From contig NZ_JACGLS010000001.1 of assembly GCF_014062345.1 (NCBI RefSeq), forward strand, positions 310,001-374,000: a stretch of 64,000 nt of DNA, in the 5' to 3' direction. Below, piece after piece: positions 43,703 to 51,925 of the stretch; positions within the stretch are counted from its first letter, which is position 1, and each line of letters opens with the position of its first letter. This DNA is from Tenacibaculum pelagium (GTDB taxonomy: Bacteria > Bacteroidota > Bacteroidia > Flavobacteriales > Flavobacteriaceae). The notes below the pieces were generated by a model. That model was not told the DNA's origin. It made no database searches and worked only from the letters and a program-made list of their open reading frames with translations. Both the position numbers and the translations under genes were made by a program.

Positions 43703-44530
43703 TTGATTAAAAAAATTTTAATTGGTATTGCCTTTTCACCTAATTTAAAAGCCAATTTATTTGAAGCTTTACGATTAGGTAATATGTTTGGAGCCGAAGT
43801 TATTGGGGTTCATGTTGGAGATAAAACAGAGAAAAAGGAAAAAGAATTACAAGGTTTATTAAATGAAAGTCCTGTAAAAGATCATACTTTTAAAACATTT
43901 TGGCAAAAAGGAGAACCTGTTGATGTAATTTTAAACATTGCTAACGAACAAGCTGTTGATTTACTTATTTTAGGTGCTATTCAAAAAGAAAACCTTTTTA
44001 AATATTATGTTGGTTCTATTGCTAGAAAACTTACCAGAAAAGCCAAATGTTCTGTTCTATTATTGATTAAACCATCAACAGACAGAATACAATGTAATCA
44101 CATTGTTGTTAACGGTTTAAAAGACGAAAAAACTCAAGAAACACTTAAAACTGCTTTTAAAGTATCGCAAGATTTAGGGTGTAAACGAGTTACCATCGTT
44201 GAAGAAATTAGTCAAACTGAATTAAAAGTAAAAGTTAGTGATGATGCTACTTTACGTAAAAGTACAATTGCTAAAGAAAGATTAAAAACACGTGAAGATT
44301 TACGTGTAAATCACTTATTAAAAGATATAGATACAACAGACATAATTGTAAAAACTCAAAGTATTTTTGGACAAAGAGGTTATTCTATTGGACATTATGC
44401 TAAAGTTAAAAGAGCAGATTTACTTGTTATGAATGCTCCAAGTAAAATGGGAATATTAGATAGGATTTTTCCTCACGATATAGAACATATTTTAGCTGAA
44501 TTACCAACCGATGTTTTAATTGTTAAATAA
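43703..44530 (+). CDS. Universal stress protein (two Usp domains)
   Basis: 275 residues starting at TTG 43703 (MIKKILIGIAFSP); no in-frame ATG lies nearby and the Usp fold starts at once, so the TTG start is supported. Two tandem Usp domains (about 1-135 and 137-275). The first ends with GSIARKLTRKAKCSVLLL, the usual nucleotide-loop position, and the second with ILAELPTDVLIVK. The G-x2-G-x9-G-S/T motif is only partly kept. The following SulP gene starts on its stop codon (TAATG), so the two proteins are made together and the Usp may regulate the transporter. Confidence 0.85.
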   Translation: MIKKILIGIAFSPNLKANLFEALRLGNMFGAEVIGVHVGDKTEKKEKELQGLLNESPVKDHTFKTFWQKGEPVDVILNIANEQAVDLLILGAIQKENLFKYYVGSIARKLTRKAKCSVLLLIKPSTDRIQCNHIVVNGLKDEKTQETLKTAFKVSQDLGCKRVTIVEEISQTELKVKVSDDATLRKSTIAKERLKTREDLRVNHLLKDIDTTDIIVKTQSIFGQRGYSIGHYAKVKRADLLVMNAPSKMGILDRIFPHDIEHILAELPTDVLIVK

Positions 44531-46725
44531 TGGAAAAAAAGAATTTATTTAAAGCGTTTTTAGGCAAATTACCACAAAATATTTTTGCTGGTTTTGTAGT
44601 TTCTTTAATAGCACTTCCATTAGGTTTTGGTTTGGCTTTAGCTTCAGGAGCTCCTCCCATTTCTGGTGTTATTGCAGCAATTGTAGGTGGTACCGTTGTA
44701 GCTATTTTAGGTGGCTCAAATGTTACAATTACTGGACCTGGTAATGGATTAGTTGTTGTTGTTTTAGCTGCTATTACTACTTTAGGAGCCGGCGATATGC
44801 AACAAGGGTATTTATATACACTTGCAGCCATTGTAATTTCAGGAATAATTATGGTGATTCTAGGATTCCTACGCCTAGGGTCATTGGGAGATTTCTTTCC
44901 TTCATCTGCTATTCAAGGAATGTTAGCTGCAATAGGAATAGGTATTTTTGCTAAGCAAATACATGTTATGTTTGGTAACAATTCTGCTAAAGGTAGTATT
45001 GTTGAGTTAATAGGACAAGTTCCGAATGGAATTATAGATTTAGTAAATACAGATAACCAAAGTGTTTTATTTGCAGGAATTGTTGGTATTGTAAGTTTAC
45101 TTATTATGGTTTTTTATAGTAAAATTAGAAATAAGTACTTTCAATTGATTCCAGCTCCAATGTGGATTGTAGTTTTAAGTGTTGGTATGTACTATTATTA
45201 CGATATGTTCTCAGCATCAAACTACCCTATTGATAAAAGTTTACTAATTAACTTACCAGATGATGTTTTATCAAACTTTGCTTTTCCTGATTTCAGCAAA
45301 GCATATCAATGGGATTTTATCAATGCAGTAATCGCTATTACATTAATTGCCAGTATTGAAAGTTTATTAAGTATTAAGGCTGTTGACAAATTAGATCCTT
45401 TAAAAAGAAGATCTAATGTAAATAAAGATATTAGAGCACTTGGTTTGGCTACTGTAATTAGTGGTTTTTTAGGAGGATTAAATGTTGTTACCGTTATTGC
45501 TCGTAGTTCTGTAAACGTAAATCAAAAAGGTAGTAATCGTTCAGCTAATTTTTTTCACGCTATATTTTTAGTCTTATTTATACTACTATTTGCAACTGAA
45601 TTACGTAAAATTCCGCTTTCTGCATTAGCAGCTATTTTAGTGTATACCGGTTTCAAATTAGCTTCTCCAGAAAATATTAGAAAAGTATTTAAAATAGGAA
45701 AAGAACAGCTAATTATTTTCCTAGTAACTTTACTTACTACTATTACTACAAGCTTAATTACCGGTATTCTAGTAGGTATTTTAGTTACTTTTATTATTCA
45801 TTTAGTAATTAATAAAAGTATTACTTTGTTTACAAGAAACATTTTTAAACCTAATGTTTTAATGTTTAAAGAAGATGGTAAATATTATGTTTCAGTTAAA
45901 AACTTTTCAAGCTTTTTAAATTACACTAAATTAAAAGCTAAACTAGATCAGATTCCAGAAAATGAGGATGCTATTATCGATTTTTCAATGTGTGATTTTA
46001 TCGATCATTCGGTAATGGAAAACTTAAATAATTATGCAGAAGGATTTAAACGTAAAGGTGGTCATTTTGAAGTAATTGGTTTAGATGGATATAAAACAGG
46101 AAGTGAGCATCCTTTTGCGCTTCGTAAAAACATTCCGCTTCAAACAGAAGAGAGTGAAAGTAAAAACAACTTAACCAAAAGACAGAAGTCGATACAATCT
46201 ATAGGTAATGATTTAGGTTGGAATTATAAAAGACTTCCTAAAGTTCCTGTTACAATAATCCCTCATTTTGGGTATTTTAAAACACGTCAAATCAACAAAA
46301 TATCTAATCTTTTATCAAACGAAAGCTGCACGCTTTTTGATGTTGAATTTTCTGAAGGTGAGTTAATCGCTAAACAAGTTGTAAAAGCAACCATGATGTT
46401 TATTAATATTGATAAGAATGTTCCTGAATTTACGCTAGACAAAGAAGGAATTTTTGAATACATCTATCATTTTGCAGGGTTTAAAGATATTAATATTGAC
46501 AATCACCCAGATTTTTCTAAACGTTTTTATTTATCAGGAAAAGAGGCTACTGAAATTAAACAATTCTTTAGCGATGAGCTTGTACTATTTTTCGAAAGCA
46601 ATAAATACTACCATATCGAAGGAAACGAAAAAGGTCTCTTAATAATTGGTAGAGAGCGTTTAGCTGGTATAAAGGAAATTAAATCTTTAGCTGATTTTGG
46701 TATTCGTTTAAAGAAAGTTGTTTAA
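44530..46725 (+). CDS. SulP-family anion transporter with extra C-terminal domain
   Basis: 731 residues. SulP transmembrane core (about 1-430) with IALPLGFGLALASGAPPISG at the anion site, and GSNVTITGPGNGLVVVVL. A STAS-like domain follows (about 440-525; YYVSVKNFSSFLNYTKLK and IDFSMCDFIDHSVMENL). Beyond it is a further domain of about 175 residues (about 555-731), which I do not recognise; it contains PVTIIPHFGYFKTRQINKIS and YLSGKEATEIKQFFSDELV. Substrate could be bicarbonate, sulphate or another anion. Coupling to a Usp gene and divergence from a Na+/H+ antiporter make bicarbonate or pH homeostasis likely but unproven. Confidence 0.85.
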   Translation: MEKKNLFKAFLGKLPQNIFAGFVVSLIALPLGFGLALASGAPPISGVIAAIVGGTVVAILGGSNVTITGPGNGLVVVVLAAITTLGAGDMQQGYLYTLAAIVISGIIMVILGFLRLGSLGDFFPSSAIQGMLAAIGIGIFAKQIHVMFGNNSAKGSIVELIGQVPNGIIDLVNTDNQSVLFAGIVGIVSLLIMVFYSKIRNKYFQLIPAPMWIVVLSVGMYYYYDMFSASNYPIDKSLLINLPDDVLSNFAFPDFSKAYQWDFINAVIAITLIASIESLLSIKAVDKLDPLKRRSNVNKDIRALGLATVISGFLGGLNVVTVIARSSVNVNQKGSNRSANFFHAIFLVLFILLFATELRKIPLSALAAILVYTGFKLASPENIRKVFKIGKEQLIIFLVTLLTTITTSLITGILVGILVTFIIHLVINKSITLFTRNIFKPNVLMFKEDGKYYVSVKNFSSFLNYTKLKAKLDQIPENEDAIIDFSMCDFIDHSVMENLNNYAEGFKRKGGHFEVIGLDGYKTGSEHPFALRKNIPLQTEESESKNNLTKRQKSIQSIGNDLGWNYKRLPKVPVTIIPHFGYFKTRQINKISNLLSNESCTLFDVEFSEGELIAKQVVKATMMFINIDKNVPEFTLDKEGIFEYIYHFAGFKDINIDNHPDFSKRFYLSGKEATEIKQFFSDELVLFFESNKYYHIEGNEKGLLIIGRERLAGIKEIKSLADFGIRLKKVV

Positions 46726-46770
46726 AAAAAAGTATAAATAATAGTTACTCTTTATAAATGATAAGTAAGT

Positions 46771-46778
46771 TATATTTG
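46771..46778 (+). promoter_or_regulatory. -7 promoter element for dus (TATATTTG)
   Basis: Perfect TAnnTTTG, 16 bases before the ATG at 46795. Confidence 0.65.
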
Positions 46779-46794
46779 CAGCTTACTAAACAAT

Positions 46795-47742
46795 ATGAGT
46801 TTTACCTTACTTTCTTCTCCTTTACAAGGATTTACCGATTTTCGTTTTAGAAATGCTCAACACAAGTATTTTGGCGGCATAGATACTTATTATGCTCCTT
46901 ATATTCGGTTGAATGGTAAAATGAAAATAAAATCGAGTTATGAACGTGATTTATTACCTGAAAACAACAACACTTTAACGGTAATTCCGCAAGTAATCAC
47001 CAACGATGCTGATGAGTTTTTGTTTGTTGCTAAATATGTACAAAGTTTAGGATATAAAGAGTTAAACTGGAATTTAGGTTGCCCCTACCCAATGGTTACA
47101 AAATCAGGTATGGGATCTGGCTTGATTTGTAATCCTGCTCGAATTGATGAAATATTACATAAAGCTCATAATGAAACTGATATTTTGGTTTCAATGAAAA
47201 TGAGGTTGGGTTATGAAAATAGTGAGGAGATTTTGAACTCATTTGCTACACTAGATAAATACCCTTTAAAAAATGTAGCTATCCATGCTCGTATTGGTAA
47301 ACAATTATACAAAGGAGGTGTTGATTTAGATGCTTTTCAAAAATGTATCGATGTTGCCAAACATCAATTATATTATAATGGTGATATCACTACTGTAGCA
47401 GGCTTTAATACTATGAAAGAACGTTTTCCGAGTATTACACATTTTATGATTGGTCGTGGTTTAATTGCAGATCCGTTTTTACCACAAATGATAAAAGACA
47501 ACACCACTGAATATCCTAAAGACAGATGGAAAATATTCAAAGAATTTCACGATGAAATTTATGAGCAATATGATGCCTATTTATCTGGACCAACACCAAT
47601 AAAAATGAAAATGTTAGGTTTTTGGGAGTATTTCTCACAATCTTTTTCCGATCCTCGTAAAACCTATAAAAAAATTAAAAAAGCTACGAACCCTAAGAAA
47701 TATCAAGCGGCTGTTAAGGAAATCTTGGGTGGGGAGAGATAG
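46795..47742 (+). CDS. tRNA-dihydrouridine synthase
   Basis: 315 residues, the size of DusC-type enzymes. TIM-barrel FMN protein: LLSSPLQGFTDFRFRNAQ at the N-terminus, LNWNLGCPYPMVTKSGMGSGL with the catalytic Cys near residue 98, MKMRLGYENS, AIHARIGKQLYKG with the FMN-binding His, and FMIGRGLIADPFL near the end of the barrel. It reduces a uridine in tRNA to dihydrouridine. Which uridine is changed cannot be told from sequence alone, so no symbol is given. It is a single gene, and the 180 bases downstream contain an IS-end-like sequence and a short reading frame. Confidence 0.9.
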   Translation: MSFTLLSSPLQGFTDFRFRNAQHKYFGGIDTYYAPYIRLNGKMKIKSSYERDLLPENNNTLTVIPQVITNDADEFLFVAKYVQSLGYKELNWNLGCPYPMVTKSGMGSGLICNPARIDEILHKAHNETDILVSMKMRLGYENSEEILNSFATLDKYPLKNVAIHARIGKQLYKGGVDLDAFQKCIDVAKHQLYYNGDITTVAGFNTMKERFPSITHFMIGRGLIADPFLPQMIKDNTTEYPKDRWKIFKEFHDEIYEQYDAYLSGPTPIKMKMLGFWEYFSQSFSDPRKTYKKIKKATNPKKYQAAVKEILGGER

Positions 47743-47750
47743 ATTTACAT

Positions 47751-47818
47751 TAGTGTCCGACTAAAATACGTTTTTTCTTAAAATTGAAGTTGTTACCTAA
47801 CTAAATATGTATAGTTAG
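47751..47818. repeat. Intergenic stretch with TGTCCGACTAAAAT and an inverted repeat
   Basis: TGTCCGACTAAAAT (47754-47767) recalls the ends of some insertion sequences, and CTAACTA / TAGTTAG (47797-47818 region, 8-base loop) is an inverted repeat. No transposase or second end is seen. It may be a small remnant. Confidence 0.25.
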
Positions 47819-47848
47819 AAAAGTTGATGGTGAATGGTTTTCTCTAAT

Positions 47849-47923
47849 CTAAATTGAAGGAGTTAAAAGTTTATTTCTTTTATCTTTTGCTTCTACTACT
47901 TCACAATATGTTTTTACATTCAT
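47849..47923 (-). CDS. 24-residue reading frame abutting the racemase-fold gene
   Basis: The frame MNVKTYCEVVEAKDKRNKLL-TPSI starts with ATG directly after the racemase-fold gene stop (TAA ATG with no gap) and ends with TAG. It could be a small third operon gene or the 5' stub of a lost gene. No family recognised. Confidence 0.3.
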   Translation of the reverse strand: MNVKTYCEVVEAKDKRNKLLTPSI

Positions 47924-48985
47924 TTAATATATTATATTTTTAGTTATATACGAAGAATTTAAAACTCTTAACAGCGCTTTATAATTCAAAGAAAATTCAA
48001 CAGTATCTGCTACGTTTAAGTTAGATTTTGTATTATCAATCATGATATGATCACTACTTGCTCCTAAAATTGATATGTTTTGTTTAGGTATAATTCCTGA
48101 AATAGCAACATCTTGCCTTCCTATAGCAAGAATACCTCTATTCATTACTCCTTTATCTTTAATTTTTCTGATTTTACCGTTGGCATTTTGATATATTTTC
48201 CCGTAAGGTTTAGAGGGTTTGATTTTTGTTTCAATAATTTCTACTACTAATGTAAAAGCATCTGTAAAAAGATTTGGTATTACTTTTCTACAAAGTGCTT
48301 CTCTACCTAAAAACATGGATTCTCCTATACGTAAATTATTAATTCTACCTGTATTCTTTGAAGATTTGAACCAATTATAATTTGCAGAATTTCCTCCAGA
48401 AACAATTGTTAGTCTAATTTTAAATTTGTTCTCTAAATGAATAGCTATTGATGAAAGTTCATTCATCTTATTTACATCTGGATTTACTCCACCATAGCAA
48501 GCTAAATTACTTCCTATTCCTATAAAATCAATTCCTTTTAACTCTAATACTTCTTTTACTGTATTATCAATGTCAACAGGCATAATTCCTTCTCGTAAAT
48601 CACCCAATTCTACCATAAGAATTACTTTATGAATAGTCTGATGTATTAAGGCGTACTTTGAAAGCTCTTTTAGAATTTTTAATTCAGAATTTAAACTAAT
48701 ATCTGCATAGGTAACAACTTCTTCTACTTGACTTAAAGATGGTGTTCTAAGCAATAAATATTGTGCTTTAATCCCACTCTTAATCATTTTCTTAATATTT
48801 TCAATTCGCGAATCTGCAAGAATTTCAATACCATTTGCTACTAAAACAGCTGCTATTTTTGGGTTACCTCCAACAAGTTTTGTTACGCCTGTAATTTCAA
48901 TTCCTTTAGTTTTGTATAACTTTTTTAATTGTTGGATATTATGAGTAATTTTTCGAATATCAATATCTATCCTTGGAGTTCTCAA
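47924..48985 (-). CDS. PLP-dependent alanine/ornithine racemase-fold enzyme
   Basis: 353 residues. Fold type III PLP enzyme: RIDIDIRKITHNIQQLKKLY at the N-terminus, GVTKLVGGNP with the Schiff-base Lys near residue 36, LMVELGDLREGI, GSNLACYGG and IVSGGNSANYNW (phosphate-binding region), and a C-terminal beta domain (about 230-353). The Ala/Orn racemase subfamily includes ornithine racemase and YhfX-type proteins. The substrate is likely an amino acid with a long or acidic side chain. Its ATG overlaps the stop of the DUF1611 gene (ATGA, 4 bases), so the two are translated together and probably act in one pathway. Confidence 0.88.
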   Translation of the reverse strand: MRTPRIDIDIRKITHNIQQLKKLYKTKGIEITGVTKLVGGNPKIAAVLVANGIEILADSRIENIKKMIKSGIKAQYLLLRTPSLSQVEEVVTYADISLNSELKILKELSKYALIHQTIHKVILMVELGDLREGIMPVDIDNTVKEVLELKGIDFIGIGSNLACYGGVNPDVNKMNELSSIAIHLENKFKIRLTIVSGGNSANYNWFKSSKNTGRINNLRIGESMFLGREALCRKVIPNLFTDAFTLVVEIIETKIKPSKPYGKIYQNANGKIRKIKDKGVMNRGILAIGRQDVAISGIIPKQNISILGASSDHIMIDNTKSNLNVADTVEFSLNYKALLRVLNSSYITKNIIY

Positions 48986-50061
48986 ACCAAGGCTAAATCT
49001 TTTTTTAAGTTTGGAAATTTTTTGGTTAATGCAGTAACTAATTTATCACATCCATACATTAAAGCATCTGTTGTAGGAAGGTTATATTCTAATTCATATT
49101 CTTTAATAACATTTTTAACCTCGATAGCTGTCATACACTCATGATTAATAGTAATAGCTATGACTTCTGTTTTAGAAAATGTTTCTATCATTTCTATTTC
49201 ACCTTCTAATCCTAACATGGGTATTTTGGGGTAATCGCAATATTTTTTTCTTCTTGGTGGATGTTGAATAATAATTGCATCTGGCATTGCTCCTCGTATA
49301 ATAGCACTTGAAGAAGTAAATGCTGGATGGCTTAAAGCTCCTTGTCCTTCTACAATAATAATATCAGGTTTCTCTTTTCTATACGCATTTAAAATAGCAT
49401 TCTCTACTTCTCCTGATGCGTAACCTGATGTTAAAACATCAACCGCTATTCCATATTTTGAGCCTTGTAACAATCCTGTTTGTCCAGTAGTTATAAAAGA
49501 CACTTTAATTCCCTCTTTCTTTAAAGCATTTACCAAAAGTAAGGCAGATGTTCGTTTTCCTACTGCACAATCAGTTCCCATGACAATAACAACTGGAACC
49601 TTAACTTCTTTTACCTCACCTGTGAAATGATGAAGCTTTTCTCGTCTTGGTGGCTTCCTTACATCTTGAATAGTAACTCTGTGTTTAATTGCCATATTTG
49701 CAAATACAGCATTGTCATTTAAAAATTCGGGCAAACCATTAACAATGTTCATTCCTCTTTTAATAGCTGATAATATTATTTCTTTTTGAGAAGCATCTAG
49801 AAAAGAAGTGAGAGGTGCAATACCATAAATAAAGTATCTAGGAATACTACCTAATATATCTAGTGCGCTCTCAGTGTTCTTAAAAATTGGAATTTCATTT
49901 CTTACACCATCGAGAATTTCTCCTGCATCTTGTCCTACTTTAGAACTATCTATAACTCCTACAATATTATACCTATCTGATTGACGAACTAAACCATTAG
50001 CTACTTTCCCATCTACCTTTCCAAATTCATTCTCACAATAAACTAATGCATCTACTTTCAT
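48982..50061 (-). CDS. DUF1611 family P-loop protein (DgcN-like)
   Basis: 359 residues. An N-terminal Rossmann-like part (about 1-130) precedes a P-loop domain with VIVMGTDCAVGKRTSALLLV (GxxxxGKRT) near residue 160, a Gln-rich TTGQTGLLQGSKYG, and IIIVEGQGALSHPAF, the pattern of DUF1611 and of the MinD/BioD-like group. DgcN, an acyltransferase acting on D-glutamate in marine bacteria, belongs here, usually next to an enolase-fold racemase (DgcA). Here the partner is a PLP racemase-fold protein. I infer a route from one enantiomer of an amino acid through N-acylation. The conserved APLTSFLDASQKE-type segment near residue 78 fits the family. Confidence 0.82.
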   Translation of the reverse strand: MKVDALVYCENEFGKVDGKVANGLVRQSDRYNIVGVIDSSKVGQDAGEILDGVRNEIPIFKNTESALDILGSIPRYFIYGIAPLTSFLDASQKEIILSAIKRGMNIVNGLPEFLNDNAVFANMAIKHRVTIQDVRKPPRREKLHHFTGEVKEVKVPVVIVMGTDCAVGKRTSALLLVNALKKEGIKVSFITTGQTGLLQGSKYGIAVDVLTSGYASGEVENAILNAYRKEKPDIIIVEGQGALSHPAFTSSSAIIRGAMPDAIIIQHPPRRKKYCDYPKIPMLGLEGEIEMIETFSKTEVIAITINHECMTAIEVKNVIKEYELEYNLPTTDALMYGCDKLVTALTKKFPNLKKDLALV

Positions 50062-50085
50062 TATACTTTGGTTTTTAACTCATTA

Positions 50086-50259
50086 TTAAACTACTTTATA
50101 TGGTTTTAGCTCTCTTTCAAAGTAAACTAACTCTTTACCTAATGGATCATTTTTAATTGTACAATAGTAAATTTTTCGAGCATATATTCTTATTTCTAAT
50201 AATATCTCTGGCTTTACTATTGCAAAAACTAAATCTCCTGTTTTATATTTATTTTTCAT
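50086..50259 (-). CDS. Small conserved protein (57 residues)
   Basis: 57 residues from ATG 50259 (NKYKTGDLVFAIVKPEILLE, then YYCTIKNDPLGKELVYFERE). The longer frame up to 50283 only adds unconserved residues. I recall very similar small proteins, with GDLVxAxVxP and ELVYFERELxP, across Flavobacteriaceae, mostly without function. It lies 24 bases ahead of the DUF1611 gene on the same strand. Confidence 0.6.
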   Translation of the reverse strand: MKNKYKTGDLVFAIVKPEILLEIRIYARKIYYCTIKNDPLGKELVYFERELKPYKVV

Positions 50260-50286
50260 ATTATTTTTTTGATAAAAAATCAACTT

Positions 50287-50403
50287 TTATTCTGATCTAT
50301 TTTTTAAATTTCTTTTTGCAATTTTAGCTGCTTTCTTTTCTTTGGGCGTTCGTGAAGGCGGTGTTTTTCCTGATTTTTGTTTTATTTGCTTCTCTTTGGA
50401 CAT
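50287..50403 (-). CDS. Small basic protein (38 residues)
   Basis: 38 residues: MSKEKQIKQKSGKTPPSRTP, then EKKAAKIAKRNLKNRSE. Very basic, no hydrophobic part. Short proteins with KTPPSKTPKEKKA-like sequence are common in Flavobacteriaceae in my memory, but the function is unknown. It may bind nucleic acid or ribosomes. It lies between a 57-residue protein and an AraC-type regulator. Confidence 0.5.
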   Translation of the reverse strand: MSKEKQIKQKSGKTPPSRTPKEKKAAKIAKRNLKNRSE

Positions 50404-50619
50404 TTGGATTGTTTTTATGTTTTAATATTAAGTTTTCAGTTCTTTGTTTATAAAAAAGGGTTAATCTTTCAAGCGTTCTTTTACTAAGATTACTATTTTT
50501 TGGTATCTCATTCATGTTAAATTATTTATCTAAATAATTATATAAAATATTGTAGTATATAAAGGTCTTAAATAACAAGGGTAAGTTTGTTACATAACTT
50601 TATTTAATTATTACATATA

Positions 50620-51180
50620 TCATAGGTTTTCTAAATTTCTTTTTCGTTTCAATTTCATTTTTTTATAGAAAGAAGGAGTAAGTCCTGTTGATTTTTTAAA
50701 TTGATTAGATAAATGGGCTGCACTACTATAATGAAGTTTATTTGCTATTTCTTTTATATTTAACTCATCGTATAACAATAACTCTTTTATCTTCTCTATT
50801 TTATGGTTAATTATATAGTGTTGTATAGTAATACCTTTTACTTCAGAAAAAGTATTCGCTAAATATGTATAATCATAACCTAACTTATTACTTATATAGC
50901 CTGAATAATTAATTTTTGGAATTTCTTCAGAATGATGAATCATATTAATAATTACAACTTTTATCTTTTCAATTAAAATACTTCGTTTATCGTCCAATAG
51001 TTCCAATCCCCACTTTAATAATTTCTTTTTTAATTGAATCCGTTTTTCCTCTGATACATTTTCTAAAACCTCAACCATACCAAGTTCTACTACAAAATAA
51101 TTTAAACCTATTTTTTTTAGCTCTTTCTCTACCTGCATTTTACAACGCATGCTTACCATGTATTTTATATATAATTTCAT
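50620..51180 (-). CDS. AraC-type transcriptional regulator, small
   Basis: 186 residues. C-terminal AraC DNA-binding domain with two helix-turn-helix units (about 95-180): ISNKLGYDYTYLANTFSEVK, then ELNIKEIANKLHYSSAAHLS and FKKSTGLTPSFYKK. The N-terminal 70 residues (LYIKYMVSMRCKMQVEKELK, then GLNYFVVELGMVEV) have the beta-alpha-beta pattern of a ferredoxin/HMA-like fold without the CxxC. This small family is frequent in Flavobacteriia, from memory. Target unknown. Divergent from a 101-residue protein gene across a 250-base gap with a stem-loop. Confidence 0.82.
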   Translation of the reverse strand: MKLYIKYMVSMRCKMQVEKELKKIGLNYFVVELGMVEVLENVSEEKRIQLKKKLLKWGLELLDDKRSILIEKIKVVIINMIHHSEEIPKINYSGYISNKLGYDYTYLANTFSEVKGITIQHYIINHKIEKIKELLLYDELNIKEIANKLHYSSAAHLSNQFKKSTGLTPSFYKKMKLKRKRNLENL

Positions 51181-51261
51181 TTTTTCATCTTGTTTTATTA
51201 CTGAAAACTAAAGTAAAAGCTTACATTTTATTTTATATATTCTTAGGATTAAGAAGATAAG

Positions 51262-51291
51262 TTTAAGAGAGCTAAATATAGCTTTCTTAAA
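51262..51291. repeat. Stem-loop upstream of AraC-type gene
   Basis: TTTAAGAGAGCTA-AATA-TAGCTTTCTTAAA: 13 pairs, one of them G-U in the plus-strand RNA, in the 252-base gap between divergent genes. There is no U-tract. It may be an operator or a leader element. The rest of the gap is AT-rich without other recognisable sites. Confidence 0.45.
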
Positions 51292-51432
51292 TGAAGTGAA
51301 TTAATCTTAAAGATAGTGAAAAACCACTCAATTAATACTTAATTAAATGAATTACAACAACTTAAACAAGACACCCTAATAATAAAAGCACTATCTTAGT
51401 AAGATTATTAATTTCTAACAGCAATTATTACC

Positions 51433-51738
51433 ATGTGGATATATAACAAATACACTTTAGGAGATATAATAACACATAGTAATTTTATAGACTTAGATTT
51501 CCAAGTACATGATATATTAAAAACCGAACCTGATACAAAAGGAAGATATTTATATCATTGTGTATTAGTAGATGGCTATCCTGAAAAATTAGGTGAACAA
51601 TTTAAATATCATGAATCTAGTTTATCTCTTATAAGAAAAGGAACTCAAAAAGAATTAGAAATTCTTTTAAATACATCAATTGTTAACGAAGAGTATGAAC
51701 TTTCTCAAAAATTAAAAAACATTTTAGATAATTTTTAA
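51433..51738 (+). CDS. Conserved hypothetical protein with UVR-like C-terminal motif
   Basis: 101 residues. An N-terminal beta-rich part contains a GRYLYHCVLVDGYPE segment. The last 30 residues, LEILLNTSIVNEEYELSQKL, resemble the UVR motif (LxxAIxxEDYExAxxLRD) of UvrB, UvrC and McsA, which mediates protein-protein contact. No signal peptide. Function unknown. It sits alone between the AraC-type regulator and the DbpA-like helicase genes. Confidence 0.55.
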   Translation: MWIYNKYTLGDIITHSNFIDLDFQVHDILKTEPDTKGRYLYHCVLVDGYPEKLGEQFKYHESSLSLIRKGTQKELEILLNTSIVNEEYELSQKLKNILDNF

Positions 51739-51925
51739 AATAACTGCTAGTTATAAATCACTTTAAATATCAAAATTGAACTATTTGTAAATGAATAATA
51801 AATATTTAAAACTATTCTCAAATAATAATAGCAACAAACATTCTACTTAAATCCATCTCACTTACCAGAAAATAAACGTATAACTCAAAAACTTATTAAT
51901 AAAAACAAAACACTACTCTTTTTCA

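Noticed and set aside
47742..47924. tRNA or small RNA gene in the gap after dus
   Set aside because: No cloverleaf, CCA end or terminator can be drawn. Only the short inverted repeat and the short reading frame are visible.
50324..50515. 63-residue basic reading frame on the minus strand
   Set aside because: It overlaps the better supported 38-residue protein by 80 bases in another frame, and I recognise no family. It could still be a real small gene with a role near the AraC regulator; RNA or protein data would be needed.
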